Positions 16,911 to 25,811 of a DNA stretch of 64,000 bases are shown here, in pieces. Every line of letters starts with the position of its first letter. Position 1 is the first letter of the stretch. The stretch is from assembly GCF_037577855.1 (NCBI RefSeq), contig NZ_JBAKFX010000006.1, forward strand, positions 76,932-140,931, written 5' to 3'. The notes beneath the pieces are model-generated. The model was given only the letters and a program-made list of their open reading frames with translations. It was not told the origin of the DNA and ran no database searches. The position numbers were made by a program, and so were the translations under genes. This DNA comes from Dethiothermospora halolimnae (lineage in GTDB: Bacteria; Bacillota; Clostridia; Tissierellales; VENL01).

Positions 16911-16938
16911 ATGTAGGGACTAGGCATGCCTAGTCCGA
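16911..16938. repeat. Palindromic repeat, copy 2
   Basis: A direct 28-base copy of 16347-16374, including the 20-base palindrome (16917-16936). Confidence 0.85.
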
Positions 16939-17003
16939 CTTTGAAGCATAAAGCATCTAGTAATAATAAACCCTTATTGCCAAATAAAAAGGAGGGGTGT
17001 AGA

Positions 17004-18665
17004 GTGAAGTATTATAATCAATCAAAAAATATTAAAGATATTTTTTATAAACTAATCTCTATACAAAGTGATACAAACACAAAGCTAGAAAGGGACATAG
17101 AAGATAATATATACACTCATATTAAAAACATTAAATATTTTTCAAATAACCCTAAAAACTGTGGAGAAGTTAGATTAGAAAATGACATACATAATCGATC
17201 TATAGTATGGGGACTAGTTAAGGGAAAGGGAGATAAAACTATTATCCTACTACATCATCATGATGCAGTAGACATTGATGATTATGGAATACTAGAAAAA
17301 TATGCCCTAAACCCATCGAAACTACAAGAAAATTTAGAAGAGGTTGGTATATCAGATGATATAAAGAAAGACTTAAAAAGTGAGGAGTGGATATTTGGTA
17401 GAGGTACTGCCGATATGAAAGCCGGAGCAGCTATACAGCTATATCTATTAGAAAAATATTCTGAAATAAAAGATTTAGTGGGAAATATACTACTTATATC
17501 AGTTCCAGATGAAGAAACCTTTTCTTCAGGCATGAGAAAAGGTATTGATCTTCTAGAAGACATAAAAAACAAGCATAATTTAGACTATTTGTTAGCCATT
17601 AATTCTGAGCCCCATGGGAGAGAAGAAAAGGAAGTAGGAGTACTATATGAAGGCTCTGTTGGAAAGGTATTGCCTATTATATACGTAAGGGGTAAGCAAA
17701 GTCACACAAAGGATGTATTTAGTGGAATAAACCCAATAAGTATTTTAGCCAATATATGGAGAAATATCGAATTAAGCTCATTTTTCTCAGACAAGGTTGA
17801 AGATGAAATAACCCCACCACCTTCCTTTGGATGTTTTAAAGACTTAAAAGGTAACTATGATGTATCATCTCCAAAGGGAGCTATGGGATATTTTAGTATA
17901 CTTACATTAAATAGAACTCCAGAAGAGTTATTAAATCAATTAAAAGAAACAGTTAAAGGGGCTAATAGGGAAACTAATAGTTTTATAAATAATAGAATTA
18001 AAGAATATGAGAAAAAGGGATCCATAGTTTCTTCAAAGTCATCAATAGATATACAAGTTAAAACCTTTGATGAAATTTATGATATGGCATATAAAAACTT
18101 AGGAGAAGAGTTTATTAATAACTATAATAAGACCCTAAAAGAAATCAATAATAAACTTATATCAGGTGATATAAGCTTTCCTGATGGAACCTCTATAATT
18201 ATAAAGGAAACATTAAAATATATAGGTAATAATGATCCAATAGTGGTAATTGGACTAGTACCACCCTATTATAATCATGTTTCTAACCATAAGCTTAACA
18301 ATCTAAACTATAAAGTAAAAAATATATCTAAAGAAATAAATAAATTTACTATTGATAAATGGAATGAAAGTTATATTAAGAAAAATTATTTCATGGGTAT
18401 TTCAGATATGAGTTATTTTTCTGTGGAACAAAGGGGGCTTAATTTAGATAAATTAACAAACAATATGCCGTTATGGGGAGACATCTATAGTATACCCTTT
18501 GACAAAATTAAAGATTTATCAATTCCTACAATAAATATAGGACCTTGGGGGAAAGATCTACATAAATATACAGAGCGGGTTAATAAAAAAGATCTATTAG
18601 AAAGAACTCCTAAGATTATAGAGTATGGAATAAATTATGTATTAGGCAGGGAAAACAAATTGTAA
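17004..18665 (+). CDS. M20-family peptidase, RocB-like
   Basis: The start GTG at 17004 follows GGAGGGG; an upstream in-frame ATG at 16926 lies inside a repeat and is rejected. The 553-aa protein has M20 zinc-peptidase motifs: TIILLHHHDAVDIDDYG (zinc His and Asp), IFGRGTADMKAGAAIQ (bridging Asp), SVPDEETFSSGMRKG (catalytic Glu pair) and INSEPHG (zinc ligand). The length and the extended C-terminus fit RocB, an arginine-catabolism protein of Bacillus and clostridia. No arginine operon is adjacent, so the substrate is unproven. It is monocistronic. Confidence 0.78.
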   Translation: MKYYNQSKNIKDIFYKLISIQSDTNTKLERDIEDNIYTHIKNIKYFSNNPKNCGEVRLENDIHNRSIVWGLVKGKGDKTIILLHHHDAVDIDDYGILEKYALNPSKLQENLEEVGISDDIKKDLKSEEWIFGRGTADMKAGAAIQLYLLEKYSEIKDLVGNILLISVPDEETFSSGMRKGIDLLEDIKNKHNLDYLLAINSEPHGREEKEVGVLYEGSVGKVLPIIYVRGKQSHTKDVFSGINPISILANIWRNIELSSFFSDKVEDEITPPPSFGCFKDLKGNYDVSSPKGAMGYFSILTLNRTPEELLNQLKETVKGANRETNSFINNRIKEYEKKGSIVSSKSSIDIQVKTFDEIYDMAYKNLGEEFINNYNKTLKEINNKLISGDISFPDGTSIIIKETLKYIGNNDPIVVIGLVPPYYNHVSNHKLNNLNYKVKNISKEINKFTIDKWNESYIKKNYFMGISDMSYFSVEQRGLNLDKLTNNMPLWGDIYSIPFDKIKDLSIPTINIGPWGKDLHKYTERVNKKDLLERTPKIIEYGINYVLGRENKL

Positions 18666-18735
18666 AAAAGATATTCATGGTAGTTTGAATTCCTTAATAG
18701 ACAGGATTAACAGTAGCTAAAATTAATAGTGATTC

Positions 18736-18880
18736 ATAGTAGCTTCTAATTCGTTCGAAGGTTTCATTTTAACAAGTTGCTGGAGTATTTGTAATCCCGT
18801 AACTAATTCAAATAAGAAGGTTTCATTCAGATAAGAAGGTTTCATTCAAATAAGTTGCTGGGGGATTCGTAATCCCCCAG
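18736..18880. repeat. Cluster of short intergenic repeats
   Basis: Contains a TAGCTTCTAATTCGTTCGAAGG copy (18738 on), a degenerate hairpin repeat (18776-18803), AAGAAGGTTTCATTCA in tandem (about 18812-18850), and an intact hairpin repeat with arms CTGGGGGATT and AATCCCCCAG (18858-18880). No gene is visible between 18666 and 18904. Confidence 0.7.
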
Positions 18881-18904
18881 TTATTAACATATAGATTAAT
18901 GCTA

Positions 18905-19405
18905 CTAATATTCCCTAGGACACAGAATAATAATCTTATAGGGGGTAGTTTGGGCAGGGATACTCCTTGTAATAGGACCATATACAACCACTAAATCATG
19001 ATTTTCAACATTTCCAATAAATTGTTGACCATTTTCTAGTATTATCCTAGTACATGGAGCAATATTTAACTTTAACTTACCGTCACTACTTACTAATTGC
19101 TCATCAAAATAGTCTACCTTAACATTTTCACCTGGTATAAGTTTTGCCATAACAATTGCTCTAAATTGTGGTGGGAAAATTAAAGGCACAGGAGCATGTA
19201 TATCATAAAATCCAATAACCATATCTCCGACTGACATCATTTCATGGTCTAGAAAGTAAGTAGTAGGTTCTATCACAAAGTTTACAACATTTCCTTCTCT
19301 ACTTTGTACAGTCATAATTTTATAACATCCCATTGATTCTTCAGAACCTGACCAAAAGTTACTAATCATAGTAATAACACCAGAAAAAGAACTAAAACTT
19401 GTCAT
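18905..19405 (-). CDS. Hypothetical protein
   Basis: I do not recognise this 166-aa protein (start ATG at 19405, after GGAGGAG). It is beta-rich and soluble. Stretches such as GCYKIMTVQSREGNVVNFVIEPTTYFLDHEMMSVGDMVIGFYDIHAPVPLIFPPQFRAIVMA suggest OB-fold-like strands, and the C-terminus reads PITRSIPAQTTPYKIIILCP. It has no signal peptide. It is divergent from the GNAT gene, with a shared 160-base promoter region. Confidence 0.65.
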   Translation of the reverse strand: MTSFSSFSGVITMISNFWSGSEESMGCYKIMTVQSREGNVVNFVIEPTTYFLDHEMMSVGDMVIGFYDIHAPVPLIFPPQFRAIVMAKLIPGENVKVDYFDEQLVSSDGKLKLNIAPCTRIILENGQQFIGNVENHDLVVVYGPITRSIPAQTTPYKIIILCPREY

Positions 19406-19565
19406 TTTAACTCCTCCATATCTATATTTTTTTTCCATATAATATATGCATCACTTCAATTTCTCTCTAATAAAAATACATAATTATTAAAATAATTATA
19501 TATTTTTATAGTATAATGATAATAAACTGTAATTTATTTAGGAGTTCTATATGGGGAGGGCTTAG

Positions 19566-20375
19566 ATGGAAAAATTAATCAATAAGGGACAAAAGTACTG
19601 CTATACATCACTACTATATACTAATGAAGAAAAGATTGGTTATATAGGGTCAGATGGAATATTAGAAGAACAGGAATATATTTTCATGATAAAAGAGGAA
19701 GAAAATCAATTTCATATTCACTGGGCAGCAGAAACTAAAAAGGATTTCTTTTATGGTCTTGAGAAATCTTTAAAACTAATAGAAAAAAATAATACAAATG
19801 AAAAAAGAATTTATATAGAATTTATTCCTAAAGAATTTATTAAAGATTTAGAAAAACTAGGGTTTAAAATAAACTCACACTTTTGTGATTTTTGGTTAGA
19901 GGATATAAAAAGAATTAAAGTACATAGACCATTATTCGGAGATATTAGACTTATGAAGGAGGAGGAATATAGAGAAGTAGCTGCAGTTACCCGCTCATGT
20001 AAAGGTCTTTCTAGAGGTTTTAATGGGGAAAAGGATATATTTGCAAAAGAATGGATACAGAATGAAAATTCATCTATAGTTGTTGCTGAAAGTGATAATA
20101 AAATTGTAGGTGTATGCTTTATGAATGTATATGGTTTTGAAGGGGATAAAGGACCTGTAGCTTGGGTAAGGGAAGTTGCGGTACATCCTAATTATCAAGG
20201 TAAAGGAATAGGTTATTCATTAATATATTATGGCCTTAATTGGGGTAAAGAGCGAGGGGCTATTCGAAGTTTTTTAGCAGTTGATTCTATAAACTATAAC
20301 GCAATTAAGTTGTATGAAAAGATAGGTTATAAAAAAGAGGATGGATCTGAAGAAATAAGTATGGTTAAAGAATAA
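19566..20375 (+). CDS. GNAT family N-acetyltransferase
   Basis: In this 269-aa protein, residues about 125-265 form a GNAT domain: IRLMKEEEYREVAAVTRSC, SIVVAESDNKIVGVCFMNVYGF, VAWVREVAVHPNYQGKGIGYSLIYYGLNWGKERGA (acetyl-CoA motif A with Q/RxxGxG/A) and NYNAIKLYEKIGYKKE. The N-terminal half is a second, degenerate domain. The substrate is unknown. GGGGAGGG precedes the ATG, and a strong terminator follows. Confidence 0.85.
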   Translation: MEKLINKGQKYCYTSLLYTNEEKIGYIGSDGILEEQEYIFMIKEEENQFHIHWAAETKKDFFYGLEKSLKLIEKNNTNEKRIYIEFIPKEFIKDLEKLGFKINSHFCDFWLEDIKRIKVHRPLFGDIRLMKEEEYREVAAVTRSCKGLSRGFNGEKDIFAKEWIQNENSSIVVAESDNKIVGVCFMNVYGFEGDKGPVAWVREVAVHPNYQGKGIGYSLIYYGLNWGKERGAIRSFLAVDSINYNAIKLYEKIGYKKEDGSEEISMVKE

Positions 20376-20463
20376 TAAAAAATTCATGGACAAACACATA
20401 TAAGCATTAAAAAGTAATCATAGAAGGATTGACCTATGAAAACTAAATAGAATTATTGATGGA

Positions 20464-20512
20464 AACTATCCAGTAGAAGTTAAAAGTATATAAAACCTAC
20501 TGGATGGTTTAT
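20464..20512 (+). terminator. Terminator after the GNAT gene
   Basis: AACTATCCAGTAG pairs with CTACTGGATGGTT, followed by a T-rich run. Confidence 0.88.
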
Positions 20513-20538
20513 TTTTATTTATTTCTATTAATTTTGTG

Positions 20539-20606
20539 TGAACATGTTCATGAAAACATTGACAATTAACTACAATCTACGTATAATAAATATATGAACA
20601 CGTTCA
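20539..20606 (+). promoter_or_regulatory. Promoter with two TetR-type operators
   Basis: TTGACA (20559-20564), 17 bases, TATAAT (20582-20587). Two 12-base palindromes flank it: TGAACATGTTCA (20539-20550) and TGAACACGTTCA (20595-20606). They are probable binding sites of the TetR protein encoded in the same operon (autorepression). Confidence 0.8.
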
Positions 20607-20630
20607 TTTAAAGGAAAGGTTGGTGTTACT

Positions 20631-21002
20631 ATGTTGTTATTGGCAATCATTACTATCACACTTGCTCTTGTACTATACTCGGTGGGTGTTTGGGGAGAAA
20701 AGTTCCAGAAGACTTTAAAGCCATGGCATGTGGTCATATTTTGGTTTGGTCTTGTCTGTGATACAACGGGTACAACACTTATGAGTATGATGGCGGAAAG
20801 TTCAAATCCTTTTAATTTCCATGGGATTACCGGTGGAATTGCAATTTTACTAATGCTTTTTCATGCAATATGGGCAACAGTGGTATTAGTACGTAAGAAA
20901 AAATCAATGATGGAAACCTTTCATAAGTTCAGCCTAATTGTATGGATTATTTGGCTGATCCCATATCTATCAGGTCTTATTGTTGGCATGGGAGGAAGAT
21001 AA
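20631..21002 (+). CDS. HsmA-family membrane protein
   Basis: This 123-aa protein has four hydrophobic helices. It matches the small HsmA-like family: LYSVGVWGEKFQKTLKPWHVVIFWFGLVCDTTGTTLM, then HGITGGIAILLMLFHAIWATVVL. The function is not established. It is the first gene of a two-gene operon with a TetR regulator and is controlled by the promoter/operators upstream. GC is slightly higher than in the neighbours, so horizontal transfer of the pair is possible. Confidence 0.78.
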   Translation: MLLLAIITITLALVLYSVGVWGEKFQKTLKPWHVVIFWFGLVCDTTGTTLMSMMAESSNPFNFHGITGGIAILLMLFHAIWATVVLVRKKKSMMETFHKFSLIVWIIWLIPYLSGLIVGMGGR

Positions 21003-21026
21003 AAACTATATCAGGAGGGATTAGGA

Positions 21027-21575
21027 ATGCGTAAAAAAGATGAAACTTTGCAACGGAGAATCTTGGATTTGGCAAGAAATATGGCAAACACAACTGGCCC
21101 AGATTCCATTACTATCCGTAGGATTGCAAAAAAAGCTGGGGTAGCTACGGGGACGATTTATAATTACTTTTCTAGTAAAGAGGATATTTTGCTTGCCTTG
21201 ACTGAAGAATACTGGTACAAAACATTGATGGGAATGGATGAAGCGATTACATCAGAAACTTTTTACAGACAGTTAGAGGAAATATATGAATTTCTCAGTC
21301 GGCAAATCCATCAGTCGGCAGGGATGCTTATGGGCAGTTTGACCAATGTAGAAACCGCAGGACGGGCACGTATGCAATCTATGCAGCAGAAATTGGGGGA
21401 AATGCTCATCCAGCGCATGGAAGAGGATGATACTATATGTGAAGACATTTGGAATGGGCACTTTACAAAGGAGCAATATGTAAGTTTTATCATAATGAAT
21501 ATGATGCTACTTCTGGAAAAGAGGGCACCCAACATGGATTTCTTTATTGAAGTAGTCAAACGTACTATATATTAA
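21027..21575 (+). CDS. TetR/AcrR family transcriptional regulator
   Basis: This 182-aa protein has an N-terminal TetR helix-turn-helix (RRILDLARNMANTTGPDSITIRRIAKKAGVATGTIYNYFSSKEDILLAL). The C-terminal ligand domain is Met-rich. It lies 24 bases after the HsmA-like gene and probably represses the operon by binding the TGAACAyGTTCA palindromes. The inducer is unknown. Confidence 0.9.
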   Translation: MRKKDETLQRRILDLARNMANTTGPDSITIRRIAKKAGVATGTIYNYFSSKEDILLALTEEYWYKTLMGMDEAITSETFYRQLEEIYEFLSRQIHQSAGMLMGSLTNVETAGRARMQSMQQKLGEMLIQRMEEDDTICEDIWNGHFTKEQYVSFIIMNMMLLLEKRAPNMDFFIEVVKRTIY

Positions 21576-21587
21576 GGTATAATAAAT

Positions 21588-21614
21588 AGCATCTACTGAG
21601 GTAGGTGCTTTTTA
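21588..21614 (+). terminator. Terminator of the hsmA-tetR operon
   Basis: AGCATCTAC and GTAGGTGCT pair around TGAG, followed by TTTTT. Close relatives of this sequence recur at 28332, 30491 and 32705. Confidence 0.85.
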
Positions 21615-21647
21615 TTATGGGTGAAATTTTAGATGAAAAATAAAGAT

Positions 21648-21857
21648 TTAAATAATTAAATTAATTAACCAATGGAAAAAGAAACCTAAAATACCCCCTA
21701 TAAATAAAATTATAAGCATTTCTATGGCATTTATAACATCATCAGCACTTTTATAAGAATGTATTATTGGTATTAAAGGTAAAGAAGTATCTACAAACTT
21801 TCTAAATAAATAGTAGACAAGAAATGCAAAAACAAAAAAGAAATAGTAACTACTCAT
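21648..21857 (-). CDS. Small membrane protein
   Basis: The 69-aa protein (start ATG at 21857, after GGAGGT) has two hydrophobic helices: YYFFFVFAFLVYYLF near the N-terminus and MLIILFIGGILGFFFHWLI at the C-terminus. I recognise no family. The good ribosome site and absence of a competing frame support it as a real gene. Confidence 0.55.
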   Translation of the reverse strand: MSSYYFFFVFAFLVYYLFRKFVDTSLPLIPIIHSYKSADDVINAIEMLIILFIGGILGFFFHWLINLII

Positions 21858-22130
21858 ATTAACCTCCAAAAAAGTTTTTGATAAAAATTTTGCCCAAAAG
21901 TACTTTTGTTTAGTATATAGTTATAGATAAAAAGTAAATATAATTATATTTTACCAAATTAACCAATAAAAAAGAAGAGGGAAGGATCTCAACGGAAAAA
22001 ATCTAAATTTAATAATAAGTTCTTTAGCTAGGATATTTTCTAATGGGACTAATTAAGGTGTTTTTTTATGCTTTAGTTCTTTATCATAGTTATTTTAGGA
22101 GCTATAGGTGCATTTTCTATCTTATAGTTA

Positions 22131-22514
22131 AGTTTTAAATGATAATCTATTATATTTCTGTCGTAAACATATATGATAGTACATAGAAGAACGTATTTTC
22201 TTTCTGTATATATCGATATTTCATATCTAATTTTCAAAGGGTATTAGATATTGTTATCTTTCTATTTTTAGCTATTTTCCTTGCGTATTTTGATTTAATC
22301 TTTCTTTTGGGTCTCAGTATATTTAAGTCTTTACAAAGTCTATATACCTTTTTTTATTAATAATTAGATTGTATTTTTTATTTAAGATAATAGTTACTTT
22401 AAAATATCCGTAGAATTCACAGCCTTGTGTTGCTATAATTTTAAGAACGGTTGTAGCACTATATCTGGCACTAATCCATTTTTTGAATATTTTTACTTTC
22501 AAATAGTTAAACAT
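22131..22514 (-). pseudogene. IS3-family transposase (OrfB) remnant
   Basis: Minus-strand fragments in different frames add up to an IS3 OrfB N-terminus: YGYFKVTIILNKKYNLIINKKR, then (after a frameshift near 22340) LCKDLNILRPKRKIKSKYARKIAKNRKI, then KYRYIQKENTFFYVLSYMF and IIDYHL. These match the INhKRVyRLm, LRPkrk...iaknr, and DIKYgyI...FFyl blocks of the family, with lost bases between. The DDE core is missing, so the copy is dead. Confidence 0.7.
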
Positions 22515-22582
22515 GGATTTTCACTTGAAAAATTTACAATGAAAGATTGGATAGGTTATACTTAAATAGACAGTAAAAACTC

Positions 22583-22789
22583 GGACATGATAATATAAAT
22601 AAAAATGTTTCCATACATGTCCTTAGAGATTCATTTGCTACTCATTTGTTAGAAGCTGGTACGGATTTAAGGTATATGGGAGATCTACTTGGACACAAAA
22701 GCTCAAAAACAACTGAGATATACACTTATGTATCAAAAACAAACTTAGGTAATATTAAAAGCCCATTAGATAAGATATTGAACAGCTAA
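22583..22789 (+). pseudogene. Tyrosine recombinase, C-terminal remnant
   Basis: An open stretch without a start reads [42 protein letters not shown]. This is the second half of a XerC/D-like or phage integrase catalytic domain. The box-II HxLRH is changed to HVLRD, while [14 protein letters not shown] with the catalytic Tyr remains. The first half is missing. It is probably the trace of an older integration. Confidence 0.8.
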
Positions 22790-22970
22790 GTATACATGTC
22801 AAATGTTGCATAATATGGTACAATAAAAGGGAAGAAAAAAACAGACATAATAAAATTTTCCCGACACAAAGTGTCATTAATCCATTTATATAGATTAAAA
22901 AAGCGACAGTCGGGGATGCAATAGTTATGTGAAACTACACCTATAAATTAAAAGCATGGAGGAAAAAACA

Positions 22971-23381
22971 ATGGAAGCAGTCATAGGTTGTTCGGTAATT
23001 ATATATGACCATGAAGGTAGAATACTAATTAGTAAGAGAAGTAGGATGAAAGAGCAGTTTCCATTAACTTGGGAGAATATTGGTGGAAGACTTGAGCATG
23101 ATGAAACACCAGAAGAATGTATAAGAAGAGAGGCTAAAGAAGAGATTTGATGCCTTCTTAACGATTTAAAGATATTTAAGGTTTATGTAAATATAGAAGA
23201 GAATACACAGTATGTCATTATTGTACTTACATGTAGATTAGAGAATACTGAAAGTATAAACCCTAATTATGAAATAGAAGATATTGAGTGGATTACTAAA
23301 GATAAAATAAACAACTATAATTTCTGCACAGAAAATAATAAAAAGAGGTTATTTGATTTTTATGAAGAGTTTAAATATTAG
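22971..23381 (+). pseudogene. Nudix hydrolase interrupted by an in-frame TGA
   Basis: The start ATG 22971 follows GGAGG. The frame runs 136 codons to TAG (23379-23381), with a TGA at codon 60 (23148-23150). The Nudix box reads GGRLEHDETPEECIRREAKEEI and then TGA where the box has its last Gly; GGA to TGA is a one-base change. Downstream the frame still encodes a normal Nudix C-terminus (YVIIVLTCRLEN, EIEDIEWITKDKI). It is most likely a recent nonsense mutation. Readthrough as selenocysteine is possible in principle because tRNA-Sec exists, but no convincing SECIS hairpin follows. Confidence 0.75.
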
Positions 23382-23592
23382 TTAAGAGGTCATTTATAAG
23401 AATAGTAGAATAGGTTTAGTTTATACCTTTATATATTGGTTATGTAGCTGGCCTCCCATCATCCTATGATAAAATTTATAGAATGACGGGAAGCCTTGGA
23501 CCGTTATACGAAAGTCGAACTTAACAATTAACAGTCACTATAGTGTAAATGCATTTAGGAATTTATAAAAAATAAGGACTTAGGGTGATAAT

Positions 23593-24414
23593 ATGCAAAT
23601 AGATAGATTAACAAGAATAATTTTTTCGCCGACTGGCACAACTAAAAAGATAGTTGAAGAAATATCAAAGGGACTTAAAATAAAAAATACAGATACAATT
23701 AACTTAACTAAGACAGATATACGTCAGAATTTCAATTTGAGTATAAATAAACATAATGAACTTCTAATTATTGGTGTTCCAGTCTATGAAGAAAAAATTC
23801 CCAAAATAATTGAAAAAACATTGAAAAATCTTAGAGGAAAAGGTCAGCCAATAATTTTGATAACGGTTTATGGTAATATTGGTAGTGGTATATCGCTTAA
23901 ACAATTAAGAACATTAGTAGAAGATGTTGATTTTAGAGTCGTAGGAGCAGGATCATTTATAGGTGAGCATTCATTTTCGAATGGCGAATTAAAAATAGCA
24001 AAAGGAAGACCTGATGAAAGAGACTTAAAAAAAGCAAAACAATTTGGGAAAGAAATAAGACAAAAATTAAAATATATAAGTGATATAGAGAACATTCCAG
24101 AATTAAAGTTGGAAGGTAAATTACCATTAATAGCTAAAATATTGCCTAAGGATAGTGCTAAGTTATTTGCTAAGATACCGACTGTTGATAAAGAAAGATG
24201 TAATATGTGTGATATATGTATAAATGTATGTCCTGTAATGGCTATTGATGAAAAAAATCTTAGAATAAATAATGAAATATGTTTACACTGCTTCGCTTGT
24301 GTAAAAAAATGCCCTAAAGAAGCAAGAAAAATAAATTTTAAAAAGAAAGAATTAGTAAAATTATTTTTGAGGAAAAAGGGGAGTGGAAGAAAAAAACCAC
24401 AAATTTATTATTAG
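23593..24414 (+). CDS. EFR1-type flavodoxin/ferredoxin fusion protein
   Basis: This 273-aa protein has an N-terminal flavodoxin-like domain (RLTRIIFSPTGTTKKIVEEISKGL; FMN-type loop SPTGTT) and a C-terminal 2[4Fe-4S] ferredoxin domain with two clusters: CNMCDICINVCPVMAI and CLHCFACVKKCPKEA. This EFR1 layout is common in anaerobes and is thought to carry electrons. It has a weak GGGTGATA ribosome site. The neighbouring genes are degenerate, so its partner enzyme is unknown. Confidence 0.88.
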   Translation: MQIDRLTRIIFSPTGTTKKIVEEISKGLKIKNTDTINLTKTDIRQNFNLSINKHNELLIIGVPVYEEKIPKIIEKTLKNLRGKGQPIILITVYGNIGSGISLKQLRTLVEDVDFRVVGAGSFIGEHSFSNGELKIAKGRPDERDLKKAKQFGKEIRQKLKYISDIENIPELKLEGKLPLIAKILPKDSAKLFAKIPTVDKERCNMCDICINVCPVMAIDEKNLRINNEICLHCFACVKKCPKEARKINFKKKELVKLFLRKKGSGRKKPQIYY

Positions 24415-24454
24415 ATCGAGTTTGACCATCGTATAACAAAGAGTTTACAGTTCC

Positions 24455-24972
24455 ACTCCTGACGTCATTTCACTCAAATTCTTGAACCTAAGTCCAAGTT
24501 GACAGCTAAATTAAATTGGTATGAGGAACAATTTAGGTTAAGTCAACAAAAGCATTTTGGCAAATATCCTACAAGCAAATCATATATGAGGCTTTATTGC
24601 ACTGGCACTTTTGAACCTCAGATTTTCTTGTATGAATATCAGCCCTCTCGGGCTAAAAAGCATCCAAAGAATTTCCTCAAAGACTTTAAGGGATTTCTTC
24701 AAATCGACGGATATCCTGGCTATAATGCTGTTGAGGATGTCACATTGGTTGGTTGTTTTGCTCATGCTAGACGTGGTTTTACAGATGCTTTAAAGGCACG
24801 TCCTAAAGAAGCCGTCGTATCTAAAACCACAGCTGGGGAAGGTGTTAACTTCTGTAATGAATTATTTAAAATTGGAAAAACATTAAAAGATTTATCGTAT
24901 GATAAACGTTATGAAAGATGCCTAAAACAGAGTAAATCTGCTCTTGAGCATGGAAAGAAAGGTAAGAGCTAA
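24455..24972 (+). pseudogene. IS66-family transposase remnant with internal deletion
   Basis: The frame opens with the IS66 N-terminal coil (ILEPKSKLTAKLNWYEEQFRLSQQKHFGK). It then jumps straight to the catalytic core region (YMRLYCTGTFEPQIFLYEYQPSRAKKHPKNFL, then GFLQIDGYPGYNAVEDVTLVGCFAHARR). The SEK-rich and zinc-finger regions between are deleted, and the C-terminal third is missing after SALEHGKKG. It is a dead insertion-sequence remnant next to metQ. Confidence 0.85.
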
Positions 24973-24985
24973 TTAGCCCTTACTT
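24957..24985 (-). terminator. Terminator of the metNIQ operon
   Basis: Stem formed by GTAAGAGCTAATTAGCCCTTAC, with T-rich sequence on the minus strand side; it lies just after the metQ stop. Confidence 0.6.
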
Positions 24986-24990
24986 TTCTA

Positions 24991-25794
24991 TTAAAATGCT
25001 GGAATAACACCACCATTATAATTTTCTTCTATATATTTCTTAACTTCTTCAGATTGTAAAGTATCAAGTAAAGTTTTAAGTTTAGTGTTATCCTTATCTT
25101 CAGGTCTTATTGCAATTATATTAGCATATGGAGAATCCTTATCTTCAAGTAAAATAGCATCTTCTGTAGGTACTAATTCAGCTTCAAGAGCATAGTTACC
25201 ATTTATAATAGCAGCATCAACATCTCCCATAACCCTCGGAATTTGAGCCGCTTCCAGTGCTTTAAATTTTAAGTTTCTTGGATTTTCCACAATATCTTTT
25301 TCAGTTGCTTCAAGACTTGAATCTTCACTTAATTTAATTAATCCATTATTTTCAAGAAGGATAAGGGCTCTCCCCCCATTTGTTGGGTCATTGGGGATGG
25401 CGATACTAGCTCCGTCCTTTAGATCCTCGATTGACTTTATATCTTTGGAATAAACACCCAATGGTTCAACATGAACCGTTCCAAGGGATATAATATCAAT
25501 ACCTTTATTTTCTGCGAAACTCTCCATGTAAGGTACGTGTTGGAAGAAGTTAGCATCTATTTCTCCTTCAGCTAAAGCTAAGTTGGGTTTAACATAGTCA
25601 GTAAACTCAATAATTTTTAAATCGATACCTTGTTCCTTTAAATCATCCTTTATAAGGTTTAGAAGTTCTGAGTGGGGAACTGGAGTTGCACCAATCTTTA
25701 ATACTTGACTTTCAGCTTCCTTTTTTCCACATGCACTTAGAATAAGTGTTCCTAAAATACTAATAATCAATACAGTAATAATTGTTTTTTTCAT
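24991..25794 (-). CDS. metQ: Methionine ABC transporter substrate-binding lipoprotein MetQ
   Basis: This 267-aa lipoprotein has signal peptide and lipobox LILSAC (Cys22). The mature protein follows the MetQ/NlpA pattern: LKIGATPVPHSELLNLIKDDLKEQGIDLKIIEFTDYVKPNLALAEGEIDANFFQHVPYME and ASIAIPNDPTNGGRALILLE. It binds methionine outside the cell and delivers it to MetI. It is the last gene of the minus-strand metN-metI-metQ operon under an S-box riboswitch. AGGAGGT precedes the ATG. Confidence 0.94.
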   Translation of the reverse strand: MKKTIITVLIISILGTLILSACGKKEAESQVLKIGATPVPHSELLNLIKDDLKEQGIDLKIIEFTDYVKPNLALAEGEIDANFFQHVPYMESFAENKGIDIISLGTVHVEPLGVYSKDIKSIEDLKDGASIAIPNDPTNGGRALILLENNGLIKLSEDSSLEATEKDIVENPRNLKFKALEAAQIPRVMGDVDAAIINGNYALEAELVPTEDAILLEDKDSPYANIIAIRPEDKDNTKLKTLLDTLQSEEVKKYIEENYNGGVIPAF

Positions 25795-25811
25795 TCACAT
25801 AACCTCCTAAA

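Noticed and set aside
9531..18880. CRISPR-like arrays
   Set aside because: The repeats are scattered singly between genes, are palindromic and lack regular spacers; no cas gene is present.
22971..23381. Nudix gene as a selenoprotein
   Set aside because: The TGA replaces a Gly, not a Cys position, and the bases after it form only a weak AT stem; a nonsense mutation is simpler.
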